Source: Gammaproteobacteria bacterium
Lineage (GTDB): Bacteria; Pseudomonadota; Gammaproteobacteria; DSM-19610
DNA length: 40,329 nt
Direction of reading: 5' to 3'
Assembly (NCBI GenBank): GCA_015494295.1
Contig: WGBO01000014.1
Span: 1 to 40,329 of the forward strand
In this document: positions 7,988-17,682 of the stretch, one piece after another
Position numbering within the stretch: position 1 is the stretch's first letter
How the letters are laid out: every line of letters starts with the position of its first letter
Translations under genes and position numbers: made by a program
The notes under the pieces: model-generated
What the model was told of the DNA's origin: nothing
The model's database searches: none
Seen by the model: only the letters and a program-made list of their open reading frames with translations

Positions 7988-8742
7988 ACAGAAACGACAT
8001 TTCAGACGAAACGCTCAACGCATTCATTGACGGCGAACTGGACGCTGCCGGCAAGAGCGAAGTCTTCGAGGCGCTCGGCAGCGACCGCGAACTCAGCCAG
8101 CAGGCCTGCGAACTGCGCCGGCTCGGCGAACTGGTGCGCCACGCCTACGAGAACCCGCCCAACATCGAGCAATACCGCAAGCCCGCCGCACAGGGCATGA
8201 GCCGCTGGACCCAGGGGCTGGCGGCCTCGGTGCTGCTGGGCCTGGGTGGCCTGCTGGGCTGGACCCTGCACCAGCCGGACAAGTCGCCCACCGCGCCGAC
8301 GCTGAGCGCCATGTACTGGGACGAGCACAACGCTTTCCAGAACACCGACATTGGCAAGATCACCTCGCAGCAGGGCGCCAAGCGCATCATCGTGCACCTC
8401 AACACCTCGAGCCCCGACAAGTTCGAGAAAGCACTGGCGACCGCGGAAAAACTGCTGAAGACCTACGGTGACGACGGCGCCGAGATCGAGGTGGTCGCCA
8501 ATGCCAGCGCCATCCGCCTGCTGCGCGCCGGCTACTCGCCCTACGCACAGCGCGTGCACGAACTCCAGCAGCGCTATATCAACCTGACCTTCCTGGCCTG
8601 CCAGGACGCCATCGACCACGTGCGCGAAATCGAGGGCCGAAACAGCAAGGTCCAGTTGCTGCCGGACGTCGCCGTCACCCCCTCGGCGCTGGAGCACATC
8701 CTCAACCGCCTGAGCGAAGGCTGGGTCTACCTCAACGTCTAG
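7984..8742 (+). CDS. Membrane anti-sigma factor with DsrE-family (COG1416-type) extracytoplasmic domain
   Basis: A 252-residue protein coupled by a 4-base overlap to the sigma gene. Residues 8-55 (ETLNAFIDGELDAA and following) resemble the anti-sigma fold of ECF partners. The H-x3-C-x2-C zinc motif is absent, leaving one Cys (C42). One membrane helix spans about residues 77-95. Residues 133-252 resemble a DsrE/DsrF-like domain: IIVHLNTSSPDKFEKAL, EIEVVANASAIRLL, FLACQDAI with C206, LLPDVAVTPSALEHI and EGWVYLNV at the end. The likely topology puts the sigma-binding part inside and the DsrE-like domain in the periplasm. DsrE relatives handle protein-bound sulfur, so a sulfur or redox signal is plausible but inferred. 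Confidence 0.78.
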   Translation: MNRNDISDETLNAFIDGELDAAGKSEVFEALGSDRELSQQACELRRLGELVRHAYENPPNIEQYRKPAAQGMSRWTQGLAASVLLGLGGLLGWTLHQPDKSPTAPTLSAMYWDEHNAFQNTDIGKITSQQGAKRIIVHLNTSSPDKFEKALATAEKLLKTYGDDGAEIEVVANASAIRLLRAGYSPYAQRVHELQQRYINLTFLACQDAIDHVREIEGRNSKVQLLPDVAVTPSALEHILNRLSEGWVYLNV

Positions 8743-8763
8743 CTTTTTTGTTTCCCCCATGAA

Positions 8764-8787
8764 AAAGCCCGCCTTGCGGCGGGCTTT
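8764..8787 (-). terminator. Rho-independent terminator of groEL
   Basis: A perfect 10-bp stem (AAAGCCCGCC/GGCGGGCTTT) with a TTGC loop. Read on the minus strand the stem is followed by a T run ending TTTTTC, as expected for termination of leftward groEL transcription, which ends at 8813. It may also work weakly for the rightward sigma/anti-sigma operon ending at 8742. Confidence 0.9.
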
Positions 8788-8812
8788 GGGTACTGACGGA
8801 CAGGGTGGCTGA

Positions 8813-10456
<1,644 letters not shown>

Positions 10457-10491
10457 CTATAACAAATTCTGTTTGCTGCGTTACGAGACGA

Positions 10492-10782
10492 TCAGGACTC
10501 GATAACCGCCATGATGTCTTCTTCGCGCATCACCAGCAGATCCTCGCCGTCGACGGTGACCTCGGTGCCGGAGTACTTGCCAAACAAAACCTTGTCGCCG
10601 ACCTTGACATCCATCGGCACAATCTCGCCAGCGTCGTTACGCTTGCCGTTGCCGGCTGCAATGACTTCGCCACGGCTGGGTTTTTCGGCGGCGGTATCAG
10701 GGATGACGATGCCACCGGGAGAGGTGCGTTCCTCTTCCATGCGTTTGATGATCACTCGATCATGAAGTGGACGAAGGTTCAT
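10492..10782 (-). CDS. groS: Co-chaperonin GroES (10 kDa)
   Basis: A 96-residue co-chaperonin that caps GroEL. It begins [18 protein letters not shown], has the mobile-loop segment [16 protein letters not shown] and ends [19 protein letters not shown] followed by MAVIES. The frame stays open further upstream, but the ATG at 10780-10782 has an AAAAGGAG ribosome site and gives the family length, so it is chosen. Expressed from the promoter/CIRCE just upstream, ahead of groEL. Confidence 0.98.
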   Translation of the reverse strand: MNLRPLHDRVIIKRMEEERTSPGGIVIPDTAAEKPSRGEVIAAGNGKRNDAGEIVPMDVKVGDKVLFGKYSGTEVTVDGEDLLVMREEDIMAVIES

Positions 10783-10834
10783 CAGAGATTTCTCCTTTTT
10801 ACAAGACTGTCTGGGTTGTCGGCGGGCGCGATTA

Positions 10835-10861
10835 TTAGCACTCGCCACGAGTGAGTGCTAA
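10835..10861. promoter_or_regulatory. CIRCE operator (HrcA binding site)
   Basis: An exact match to the CIRCE consensus TTAGCACTC-N9-GAGTGCTAA. The palindrome extends two arms further to ATTATTAGCACTC/GAGTGCTAATAAT (10831-10865). It overlaps the -10 hexamer and start region of the groESL promoter, so HrcA binding would block transcription at normal temperature. hrcA itself is not in the window. Confidence 0.97.
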
Positions 10862-10888
10862 TAATAGTCACGAAACCCGTGGAGTCAA
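10861..10888 (-). promoter_or_regulatory. Sigma-70 promoter of groES-groEL
   Basis: On the minus strand a -35 TTGACT (10883-10888) and a -10 TATTAT (10861-10866) are separated by 16 bases. The -10 lies on the outer edge of the CIRCE palindrome. Transcription would begin near 10854, about 70 bases before the groES start codon. No convincing sigma-32 (CTTGAAA/CCCCAT-type) promoter was noticed. Confidence 0.8.
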
Positions 10889-10910
10889 GCGGAAAAATCG
10901 AAAAATTGCG

Positions 10911-11357
10911 CTAGTCGTCCTCGCGGCGGCACTCGCCCTCGATGGTCCGGGGGGTGTGACCGGAGCGCCCGCGCTGGCCAGGGGGCGCTTCGAAGGGCAT
11001 GTTGGCGCTGCCGACGAAGCGCTGGATCAGCGCCCGCCGCAGCGGCGGCGCCAGCAGCAGGAAGCCCAGGGTGTCGGTGACGAAACCGGGGGTCAGCAGC
11101 AGCGCGCCCGCCACCACCAGCAACACTCCTTCCAGCATCTCCATGGCCGGCAGTTCGCCCCGCGCCAGGCTCATGCGGGTGCGCTGGAGGGTGATCCAGC
11201 CTTGCAGGCGCAGCAGAAAGGCTCCCAGCAGCGCCGTGAACACCACCAGGGCGATGGTCGGGATGGCGCCGATAACATTGCCGACCTTGATCAAGAAGTA
11301 GATTTCCACTGCCGGAACGGTCAAAAACAGCAGAAACAGGACGGTAAAGGGGTTCAT
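10911..11357 (-). CDS. fxsA: FxsA family membrane protein
   Basis: A 148-residue inner-membrane protein starting MNPFTVLFLLFLTVPAVEIY, characteristic of FxsA. Further hydrophobic segments follow: VGNVIGAIPTIALVVFTALLG and MLEGVLLVVAGALLL with TPGFVTDTLGFLLLAP. In E. coli FxsA overproduction relieves F-plasmid exclusion of phage T7; its normal job is unclear. The ATG at 11355-11357 is chosen because it begins the conserved hydrophobic N-terminus. The stop is 23 bases from the groESL -35, and the fxsA/groES adjacency is a known gammaproteobacterial arrangement. Confidence 0.93.
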   Translation of the reverse strand: MNPFTVLFLLFLTVPAVEIYFLIKVGNVIGAIPTIALVVFTALLGAFLLRLQGWITLQRTRMSLARGELPAMEMLEGVLLVVAGALLLTPGFVTDTLGFLLLAPPLRRALIQRFVGSANMPFEAPPGQRGRSGHTPRTIEGECRREDD

Positions 11358-11485
11358 TCCCGCACCATACCGGGCCACCGGGCCGGCGACAAGCGGGCCC
11401 GGCAGCGACCCGCGAAACGCGCAAGACTTGTGTTCGCCCGCCCGGCGCGGCAATCTTTGCGCCGCCAACAGACCGTGGAGACGCC

Positions 11486-11830
11486 ATGACCGACCCCGCC
11501 CGGCCAGCGGACGACATCCAGCTCGTGTTCTGCACCGCCCCGGACGCCGACACCGGCCGCCGCATCGCCTCGGCGCTGGTGGAATACCGGCTCGCCGCCT
11601 GCGTCAATCTCCTGACGGGCATCGAATCGATATACCGCTGGAAGGGCGCGGTTCAGTCAGACAGCGAGGTTTTGCTCATGATCAAGGCCCGGGTTGCCGA
11701 TTACGCCTTGCTGGAAACGAGAATCCGGGCACTGCACCCCTACGAACTTCCTGAAATCATTGCAGTCCCATTGAGTGCCGGCCTGCCGGCGTACCTGGAC
11801 TGGGTACGAAACCCTGACGAGGCAAAATGA
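11486..11830 (+). CDS. cutA: Divalent-cation tolerance protein CutA
   Basis: A 114-residue member of the trimeric, PII-like CutA family. Visible hallmarks are LAACVNLLTGIESIYRWKG in the first half, EVLLMIKARVADYALLE and HPYELPEIIAVPL near the end. CutA was linked genetically to copper tolerance in E. coli, but its molecular role is unresolved. The start ATG follows a GTGGAG ribosome site. The final ATGA overlaps the dsbD start, and the cutA-dsbD pair is conserved in E. coli, so the two are co-transcribed, divergent from fxsA. Confidence 0.96.
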   Translation: MTDPARPADDIQLVFCTAPDADTGRRIASALVEYRLAACVNLLTGIESIYRWKGAVQSDSEVLLMIKARVADYALLETRIRALHPYELPEIIAVPLSAGLPAYLDWVRNPDEAK

Positions 11831-14094
11831 GATACTGGTTCCCCCTGTTGCTGGCCGGCTGGATGTCGGTCGCCCACGCCGGCCTGTTCGGCGACGACGA
11901 GCTCCTCCCTCCCGACGAAGCCTTTTCCTTCAGCGCATCGGCCGGCCCTGACGGCCGCATCCGCGCGCAATGGAAGATCGCCGACGGCTACTACCTGTAC
12001 AAGGACAAGTTCAGCTTCAGCGCCGGCGACACCGCCACGCTGGGCGAGATCGCCTTCCCGCCGGCCAAGGTGAAACAGGACGAATTCTTTGGCAAGGTCG
12101 CCACCTACCGCAACAAAGTGGCCTTCGACATCCCGGTCAGCGGTGTCAGCGGGCCGGTGAGCTTCACGGTCGGCTACCAGGGCTGCGCCGATATCGGCGT
12201 CTGCTACCCGCCGCAGACCCGCAGCATCTCGCTGGCGCTGCCGGTCAGCACGCCCGCCCCTGCCAACAAAGGCGGCGCACTCGGCGCGCTGGGCGCCGGT
12301 TTCGGGTTTGACGACAGCAGCGAACTGCTGCCGCCGGATGAAGCCTTCCGCCTCGACGTGCTGGTGCGCGGCCCCGACCGGGTCGCGGCGAGCTGGGCGA
12401 TCGCCGACGGCTACTACCTGTACCGGGACAAGTTCGAGATCAGCCTGGAAAGCGCGGACGGCGTCACCCTGGGTCCGGTGGAACTGCCGGAAGGCGAACA
12501 CAAGAACGACGAATTCTTTGGCGACATCCAGGTCTTCCACGACGTCGTGGACGTCGACCTCAGACTGCAACGCGACGCCGGACCCGAACTGCCGGTGACA
12601 CTGCGGTTCAAGTACCAGGGCTGCGCCGACGCAGGCGTCTGCTACCCCCCGATCACCAGGCACATCGACCTCACCCTGCCGCCGGCGGACAGCGCCAGCG
12701 CCGCGCCGGTGCCCGGCGCGCAAACGGCCCGCCCGGAAGCGGCCACACAAGCCATGCCCGCACCCGCCATGAGCGAACAGGACGCCATCGCGCGACGCCT
12801 GGCGGACGGCAACCTGGTCGCCACCCTGCTGGCCTTCTTCGGCTTCGGCCTGCTGCTGTCGTTCACGCCCTGCGTGTTCCCGATGATTCCCATCCTGTCG
12901 TCGATCATCGTCGGCCAGGGCAGCTCCATCACGGTGCGCAAGAGTTTCATTCTGTCGCTGGTCTATGTACTGGCGATGGCCGCCACCTACACCGTGGCCG
13001 GGGTAGTGGCGGGCCTGTTCGGCGAAAACCTTCAGGCCGCGTTCCAGAACACCTGGGTGCTGACCAGCTTCGCCGCCGTGTTCGTACTGCTGTCGCTCTC
13101 CATGTTCGGCTTCTACGAGTTGCAGATGCCCTCCTTCATCCAGAACCGTCTGTCCAGCGTCAGCAATCGCCAGAAGAGCGGCAGCCTGACCGGCGTCGCG
13201 GTGATGGGCTTCCTGTCGGCGCTGATCGTCGGTCCCTGCGTGGCGGCGCCACTGGCCGGCGCGCTGATCTACATCGGCCAGACCGGCGACGCGGTGCTGG
13301 GCGGCCTGGCGTTGTTCACGCTCAGCCTGGGCATGGGCGCGCCACTGATCGCCATCGGCATCGGCGCCGGCAAGCTGCTGCCCAAGGCCGGCCCCTGGAT
13401 GGACCGGGTAAAAGCGGTCTTCGGCGTGCTGATGCTGGGCGTGGCGGTGTGGCTGCTGGAACGCGTGCTGCCGCCGCCCGTCACCCTGGCGCTGTGGGCT
13501 TCGCTGCTGATCGTGTCCTCGGTCTACCTCGGCGCGCTGGACGCCCTGCCCGTGGAAGCCACCGGCTGGGCGCGGCTGTGGAAGGGACTGGGCCTGCTGG
13601 CGCTGATCTACGGCGGCATCCTGCTGGTGGGCGCGGCCGGCGGCGCGCGCGATCCGCTGCAACCGCTGGAAATGCGCGCCGCGCCGGCCGCCAGCCCGGG
13701 CGGCGCGGCCGAGGCCGGTCACGCGCTGCCGTTCCGGCAGATCCAGTCACTGGCGGACCTGCAACGCGAACTGGACGCGGCGGCGGCCGCCGGCAAGCCG
13801 GTGATGGTGGATTTCTACGCCGACTGGTGCATAAGCTGCAAGGAAATGGAGAAATACACCTTCGGGGACGCGCGCGTGCAACAGGCGCTGAAGGACTTCG
13901 TGGTGCTGCAGGCCGATGTCACCCTCAACAACGCGGACCACAAGGCGCTGCTGAAACGCTTTGGCCTGTTCGGGCCGCCGGGCATCCTGTTCTTCGACGA
14001 AACCGGCCGCGAACGGCCGGAACTGAGCGTGGTCGGCTTCAAGAAGCCGGAGGAATTCCTGCGTATCGTCGAACAGGTGAGAACCACCCGCTGA
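11827..14094 (+). CDS. dsbD: Thiol:disulfide interchange protein DsbD with duplicated N-terminal domain
   Basis: A 755-residue membrane protein that passes electrons from cytoplasmic thioredoxin to periplasmic DsbC-type partners. A signal peptide (about residues 1-18) is followed by two copies of the alpha (nDsbD) domain: about 19-140 with C120/C126 in YQGCADIGVCYPP, and about 160-280 with C266/C272 in YQGCADAGVCYPP. The eight-helix beta domain has FTPCVFPMIP and VGPCVAAPLAG with its two redox Cys. The C-terminal thioredoxin-like gamma domain has ADWCISCKEME. E. coli DsbD has a single alpha domain and about 565 residues. Both copies keep their Cys pair. Convergent with prsR; only 9 bases separate the stops. 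Confidence 0.96.
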   Translation: MRYWFPLLLAGWMSVAHAGLFGDDELLPPDEAFSFSASAGPDGRIRAQWKIADGYYLYKDKFSFSAGDTATLGEIAFPPAKVKQDEFFGKVATYRNKVAFDIPVSGVSGPVSFTVGYQGCADIGVCYPPQTRSISLALPVSTPAPANKGGALGALGAGFGFDDSSELLPPDEAFRLDVLVRGPDRVAASWAIADGYYLYRDKFEISLESADGVTLGPVELPEGEHKNDEFFGDIQVFHDVVDVDLRLQRDAGPELPVTLRFKYQGCADAGVCYPPITRHIDLTLPPADSASAAPVPGAQTARPEAATQAMPAPAMSEQDAIARRLADGNLVATLLAFFGFGLLLSFTPCVFPMIPILSSIIVGQGSSITVRKSFILSLVYVLAMAATYTVAGVVAGLFGENLQAAFQNTWVLTSFAAVFVLLSLSMFGFYELQMPSFIQNRLSSVSNRQKSGSLTGVAVMGFLSALIVGPCVAAPLAGALIYIGQTGDAVLGGLALFTLSLGMGAPLIAIGIGAGKLLPKAGPWMDRVKAVFGVLMLGVAVWLLERVLPPPVTLALWASLLIVSSVYLGALDALPVEATGWARLWKGLGLLALIYGGILLVGAAGGARDPLQPLEMRAAPAASPGGAAEAGHALPFRQIQSLADLQRELDAAAAAGKPVMVDFYADWCISCKEMEKYTFGDARVQQALKDFVVLQADVTLNNADHKALLKRFGLFGPPGILFFDETGRERPELSVVGFKKPEEFLRIVEQVRTTR

Positions 14095-14103
14095 GCCGGC
14101 CGG

Positions 14104-15459
14104 CTACTTGAGATTGTACTTCTTGATGAGGTCGTACATGGTCGGTCGGCTCACGCCGAGCAACTCCGAAGCCTGCGAGATCTTGCCGCCAACGTGCCCC
14201 ATGGCGCGCACGATGGCCTGACGCTCGGCCTGTTCGCGGATCTCGCGCAGATTGAACGTGCGGGTGTCATCCACGCCAGCACCCCCCAGTTCCAGGTCGG
14301 ACACCGATATCTGCTTGTGCTCGGCCATGATCACCGCGCGCTTGACCCGGTTTTCCAGTTCGCGCACGTTGCCGGGCCAGGGATAGGCCTCGATGGCGGA
14401 CAGCGCATCCTTGCTGAAACGGTGCTGCTGCTTGCCCATCTGCTTGCTGAACTTTTCCAGGAACACCCGCGCCAGCAACAGGGCGTCGCCTTCGCGCTCG
14501 CGCAGGGCGGGGATGCGGATGGTGATCTCGCTGACGCGGTAGTACAGATCCTCGCGGAAGGTGCCCTCGCGCGCCAGTTGCGGCAGATCCTTGTGGGTGG
14601 CGCAGATGACACGCACGTCGACCGGGATCTCCTGGCGCCCGCCGACACGCTCGATGACGCGCTCCTGCAGGAAGCGCAGCAACTTGGCCTGCAGCGGCAT
14701 GGGCATGTCGCCCACTTCGTCGAGGAACAGGGTGCCACCGCTGGCCGACTCGATCTTGCCGGGCGTGGTCTTCACCGCGCCGGTGAACGCCCCCTTCTCG
14801 TAGCCGAACAGTTCGCTTTCCAGCAGGTTCTCGGGAATGGCGGCGCAGTTGATGGCAACGAAACGCTCGTCCGAACGCCCGCTCAGGGAATGGATGGAAC
14901 GTGCAATCAGCTCCTTGCCAGTACCGGACTCGCCGAGCACCAGCACCGTGGCGTCCGAAGGCGCGACCTTTTCCACGGTGCGGCACATCTTGAGCATCTG
15001 CGGGCTGCCGGTAATGACACCCTCCAGCGGTGAATTGCCTCCGGTGAAATGCAGGCGCTGGTTCTCGTCCTCGAGTTCGTGCAGTCGATAGGCCCGGTTG
15101 ACGATGAAGCCCAGCAGATCCGCATCGATGGGCTTGTAGAAGAAATCGTAGGCACCCATGCTCACTGCCTGCAATGCGTGCTGGCGGTCGTTGTTGCCGG
15201 TCACCACGATGACCTTGGTGTGCGGCGCCTGACCAAGGATATCCTCGAGCGCCTGGAAGCCCTCGCTGGTGCCGTCGGCGTCCGGCGGCAAACCAAGATC
15301 GAGCGTCACGACCGGGGGATGGTGTTTGGCGACCTCGTTCAGCGCCGTCTCGCGATCACCGGCGATGATGACGTCATATCCCTCGAAACACCACTTGAGC
15401 TGGGTCTGCAATCCCGGGTCGTCTTCAATAACCAGCAGTTTCCTTGAGTCGTTGGCCAT
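14104..15459 (-). CDS. prsR: PEP-CTERM-system sigma-54 response regulator PrsR
   Basis: A 451-residue NtrC-type activator. The receiver domain holds phospho-acceptor D54 in VTLDLGLPP. The AAA+ domain has the Walker A GESGTGKE at about 176-183, the sigma-54 contact loop GAFTGA at 223-228 and GGTLFLDEVGDMP (Walker B). A Fis-type helix-turn-helix ends the protein (GGKISQASELLGVSRPTMYDL). The receiver sequence and pairing with PrsK match the PrsR family, which is proposed to activate PEP-CTERM genes from sigma-54 promoters with a conserved upstream box. It overlaps prsK by 35 bases, so kinase and regulator are co-produced. Confidence 0.93.
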   Translation of the reverse strand: MANDSRKLLVIEDDPGLQTQLKWCFEGYDVIIAGDRETALNEVAKHHPPVVTLDLGLPPDADGTSEGFQALEDILGQAPHTKVIVVTGNNDRQHALQAVSMGAYDFFYKPIDADLLGFIVNRAYRLHELEDENQRLHFTGGNSPLEGVITGSPQMLKMCRTVEKVAPSDATVLVLGESGTGKELIARSIHSLSGRSDERFVAINCAAIPENLLESELFGYEKGAFTGAVKTTPGKIESASGGTLFLDEVGDMPMPLQAKLLRFLQERVIERVGGRQEIPVDVRVICATHKDLPQLAREGTFREDLYYRVSEITIRIPALREREGDALLLARVFLEKFSKQMGKQQHRFSKDALSAIEAYPWPGNVRELENRVKRAVIMAEHKQISVSDLELGGAGVDDTRTFNLREIREQAERQAIVRAMGHVGGKISQASELLGVSRPTMYDLIKKYNLK

Positions 15460-17572
15460 TTGCCCTTCCGTTCTTGGTGTTGTCGGGCGACTTTACACTA
15501 TTTCCGGATACTTCGCTAATCGGGATCCGCATCCGGAAAGTTGTTCCCTCACCTGGCCGGCTGAGCACCTCAACGTCGCCGCCGAGTGCGCGAACGAACT
15601 CACGGGTCTCGTAAGCCCCTATTCCCATTCCAGATTTCCCCTTGGTCGTATCAAAGGGACGGAACAGGCGATCCTTCATGAACGCTTCGTCCATGCCCTG
15701 GCCGGTGTCCTGCACCTCGACCACCGCATGGCCGTTCTGTTTGAAAAGTCTGACAATCACCATGCCATCGTCCGGCGTCGCGTCCTGGGCGTTTCGCACC
15801 ACGTGACCGACCACCGCGCCGAAGCGGTCGCGGTCCGCCTGAATCTGCAGGCCGGTGGCCTGGCAATCGAGCGTCGGCACCGGCTTGCCGGCGGACATGG
15901 TCTCCACCACGTCACCGAGCACCTGGCACACGTCCAGCAGCGCCACGTTCTGTTCCGGATCACGCCCGGCGCGAAGCTGGGCCAACAGGCGGTTCATCTT
16001 GTCGACCGAATTCTCGACCGTCTGGATGGCGTCCTCCATGAACTGCGGGTTGTTCTTGTGACGCGCGGCGTTCGATACCACCAGCGACAACTGCGCGATC
16101 AGGTTCTTGAGGTCGTGCATCACGTAGGCCGACAGCCGGCTGCAGGCCTCGAACTGACGAGCCTGCGACAGCGCCTGCGCCGCGTCGAGCTGCGCCAGGT
16201 GGGCGGCGGCCTGGCGCCCCATGATGCGCAACAGGTCGTAGTCCTCCCAGTTCATGACGTGCGTCACCTGCGGACGCGTCAACACCAGGAACCCCGAAAG
16301 GCGCTCGTGGAACACCAGCGGCACGACCAGCCAGGCTTTGTCGATGCGCCCCAGCCATGCCGGCAGCTCCATCCCCTTGTAGGACTGGGGCGAAAGCCGA
16401 TACTCGTCGCAGTTGATGATCCACTCCTCGTCGCGCAGATAGTGGACCATGGAACTGTCCGCCGGGATGGACATCGCTTCCTCGTCGATATCCACCTGCC
16501 AAGCGGCCACCGGACGGTAACGGCCCGCGTCACGGAACAACCACAGCGCCCCGCCAGGACAACCGTGCACATCGGCAATCGCCTTGATGGTGCGCTCGCG
16601 CAGCTTCTCGTCGGGCTCGGAGGAAGTCAGCGTATCGATGAAGCGCAGCCACTCCTCGCGATACTCAAACTTGTAATGAAAAAAATGCTTGTTGATGAAT
16701 ACCCGCAGGCTGGCGCGCAACTGCGCGGAGAACAGCAGGATGATCAACATCAGGATGGCGCCGAACAGGAAGATGATCTCCGCGATCGTTCCCCAGGTTC
16801 CGCCATACTGCTTGATAAAGTAACCGCCGGCGCCCATCGCCAGCAGGTACAGCCCGGCGCCGAGCAGCGCCGCGGTGTGGAACACCACGCGGCGCGACAC
16901 GAAAATGTCCAGCGACCAGTGGGGGTCGCGCACCGCCGCCACCGCGATCACCGGGACCACTATCGCATTGATGAAGCCACGCGCATTCCACAGTACCGGA
17001 TCAACCCCCCCGAACAGCAGGGCATGTGAATAGACGTAGAAGTCGTAGGCAAAGATGGCGCCGAGACCGATGCACAGGTACTTGACGGACTGACGGGACT
17101 CGGGCCGGGCGTTGCGGATGAGCTGTTCGACCAGTACCAGGCCGATTACGGACAAAACCAGAAACCCGGAAAGGAGCAGGTCGATACCGTTTACGACACC
17201 GGCTTCCCCACCTGAAAACCCTCGGTACAACACCAGCGACGTAACCAGCAAGGCAAGGCTCGTCAACATCGCGAGCATGCGCCTGAAATAACGCGCCGAT
17301 TCGGATTTATCCGGATAGGCGGCGCTCAGTAGACTAGCCACGAAAGCCAGCAAAAACAGATCCCTGAACGGCTCGATCAGGTAGGAGAAAAGTACCGGAC
17401 CCCGCCCCCCTGCAACAAAGGCCGTAAGTCCCATCCACAAGGCGCTGACCAGCGAAGCGCTCATCAGGGCTATCTTGTGAGGCCTGTTACGCCGCCCTGT
17501 CATCAGGACGAGCGCCGTCACAAGAAAGACCACCCCACCGGTGGCATAACTGACCACACCGATATTATTCAT
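15425..17572 (-). CDS. prsK: PEP-CTERM-system histidine kinase PrsK
   Basis: A 715-residue sensor kinase. The N-terminal third has about eight membrane helices (for example GGVVFLVTALVLMTG and IAEIIFLFGAILMLIILLF). A GAF-like domain follows, then the phospho-acceptor H486 in SAYVMHDLKN and an ATPase domain with HVVRNAQDA (N box), DTGQGM and GMGIGAYETREFV. The domain order and the H-box wording are those of PrsK. The frame is open further upstream to 17653, but MNNIGVVSYATGG at 17572 begins directly at the first membrane helix and is preferred. Partner of PrsR, whose gene overlaps its end. The signal sensed is unknown. Confidence 0.92.
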   Translation of the reverse strand: MNNIGVVSYATGGVVFLVTALVLMTGRRNRPHKIALMSASLVSALWMGLTAFVAGGRGPVLFSYLIEPFRDLFLLAFVASLLSAAYPDKSESARYFRRMLAMLTSLALLVTSLVLYRGFSGGEAGVVNGIDLLLSGFLVLSVIGLVLVEQLIRNARPESRQSVKYLCIGLGAIFAYDFYVYSHALLFGGVDPVLWNARGFINAIVVPVIAVAAVRDPHWSLDIFVSRRVVFHTAALLGAGLYLLAMGAGGYFIKQYGGTWGTIAEIIFLFGAILMLIILLFSAQLRASLRVFINKHFFHYKFEYREEWLRFIDTLTSSEPDEKLRERTIKAIADVHGCPGGALWLFRDAGRYRPVAAWQVDIDEEAMSIPADSSMVHYLRDEEWIINCDEYRLSPQSYKGMELPAWLGRIDKAWLVVPLVFHERLSGFLVLTRPQVTHVMNWEDYDLLRIMGRQAAAHLAQLDAAQALSQARQFEACSRLSAYVMHDLKNLIAQLSLVVSNAARHKNNPQFMEDAIQTVENSVDKMNRLLAQLRAGRDPEQNVALLDVCQVLGDVVETMSAGKPVPTLDCQATGLQIQADRDRFGAVVGHVVRNAQDATPDDGMVIVRLFKQNGHAVVEVQDTGQGMDEAFMKDRLFRPFDTTKGKSGMGIGAYETREFVRALGGDVEVLSRPGEGTTFRMRIPISEVSGNSVKSPDNTKNGRANGQRLKETAGY

Positions 17573-17682
17573 CGACGCACCCGCCACCCAACCATGTAGC
17601 CGACATCGTGAAATCTCCCCGCAACACCGCCAATCGGCACGGGCCTCTGACAATACGGGGCGCCCGGCCCCTCATCACAGCA

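Noticed and set aside
17573..17682. Small RNA or attenuator in the prsT-prsK gap (GGGGC/GCCCC hairpin)
   Set aside because: The stem is only 5 bp in a GC-rich stretch with no T run after it, which is expected by chance.
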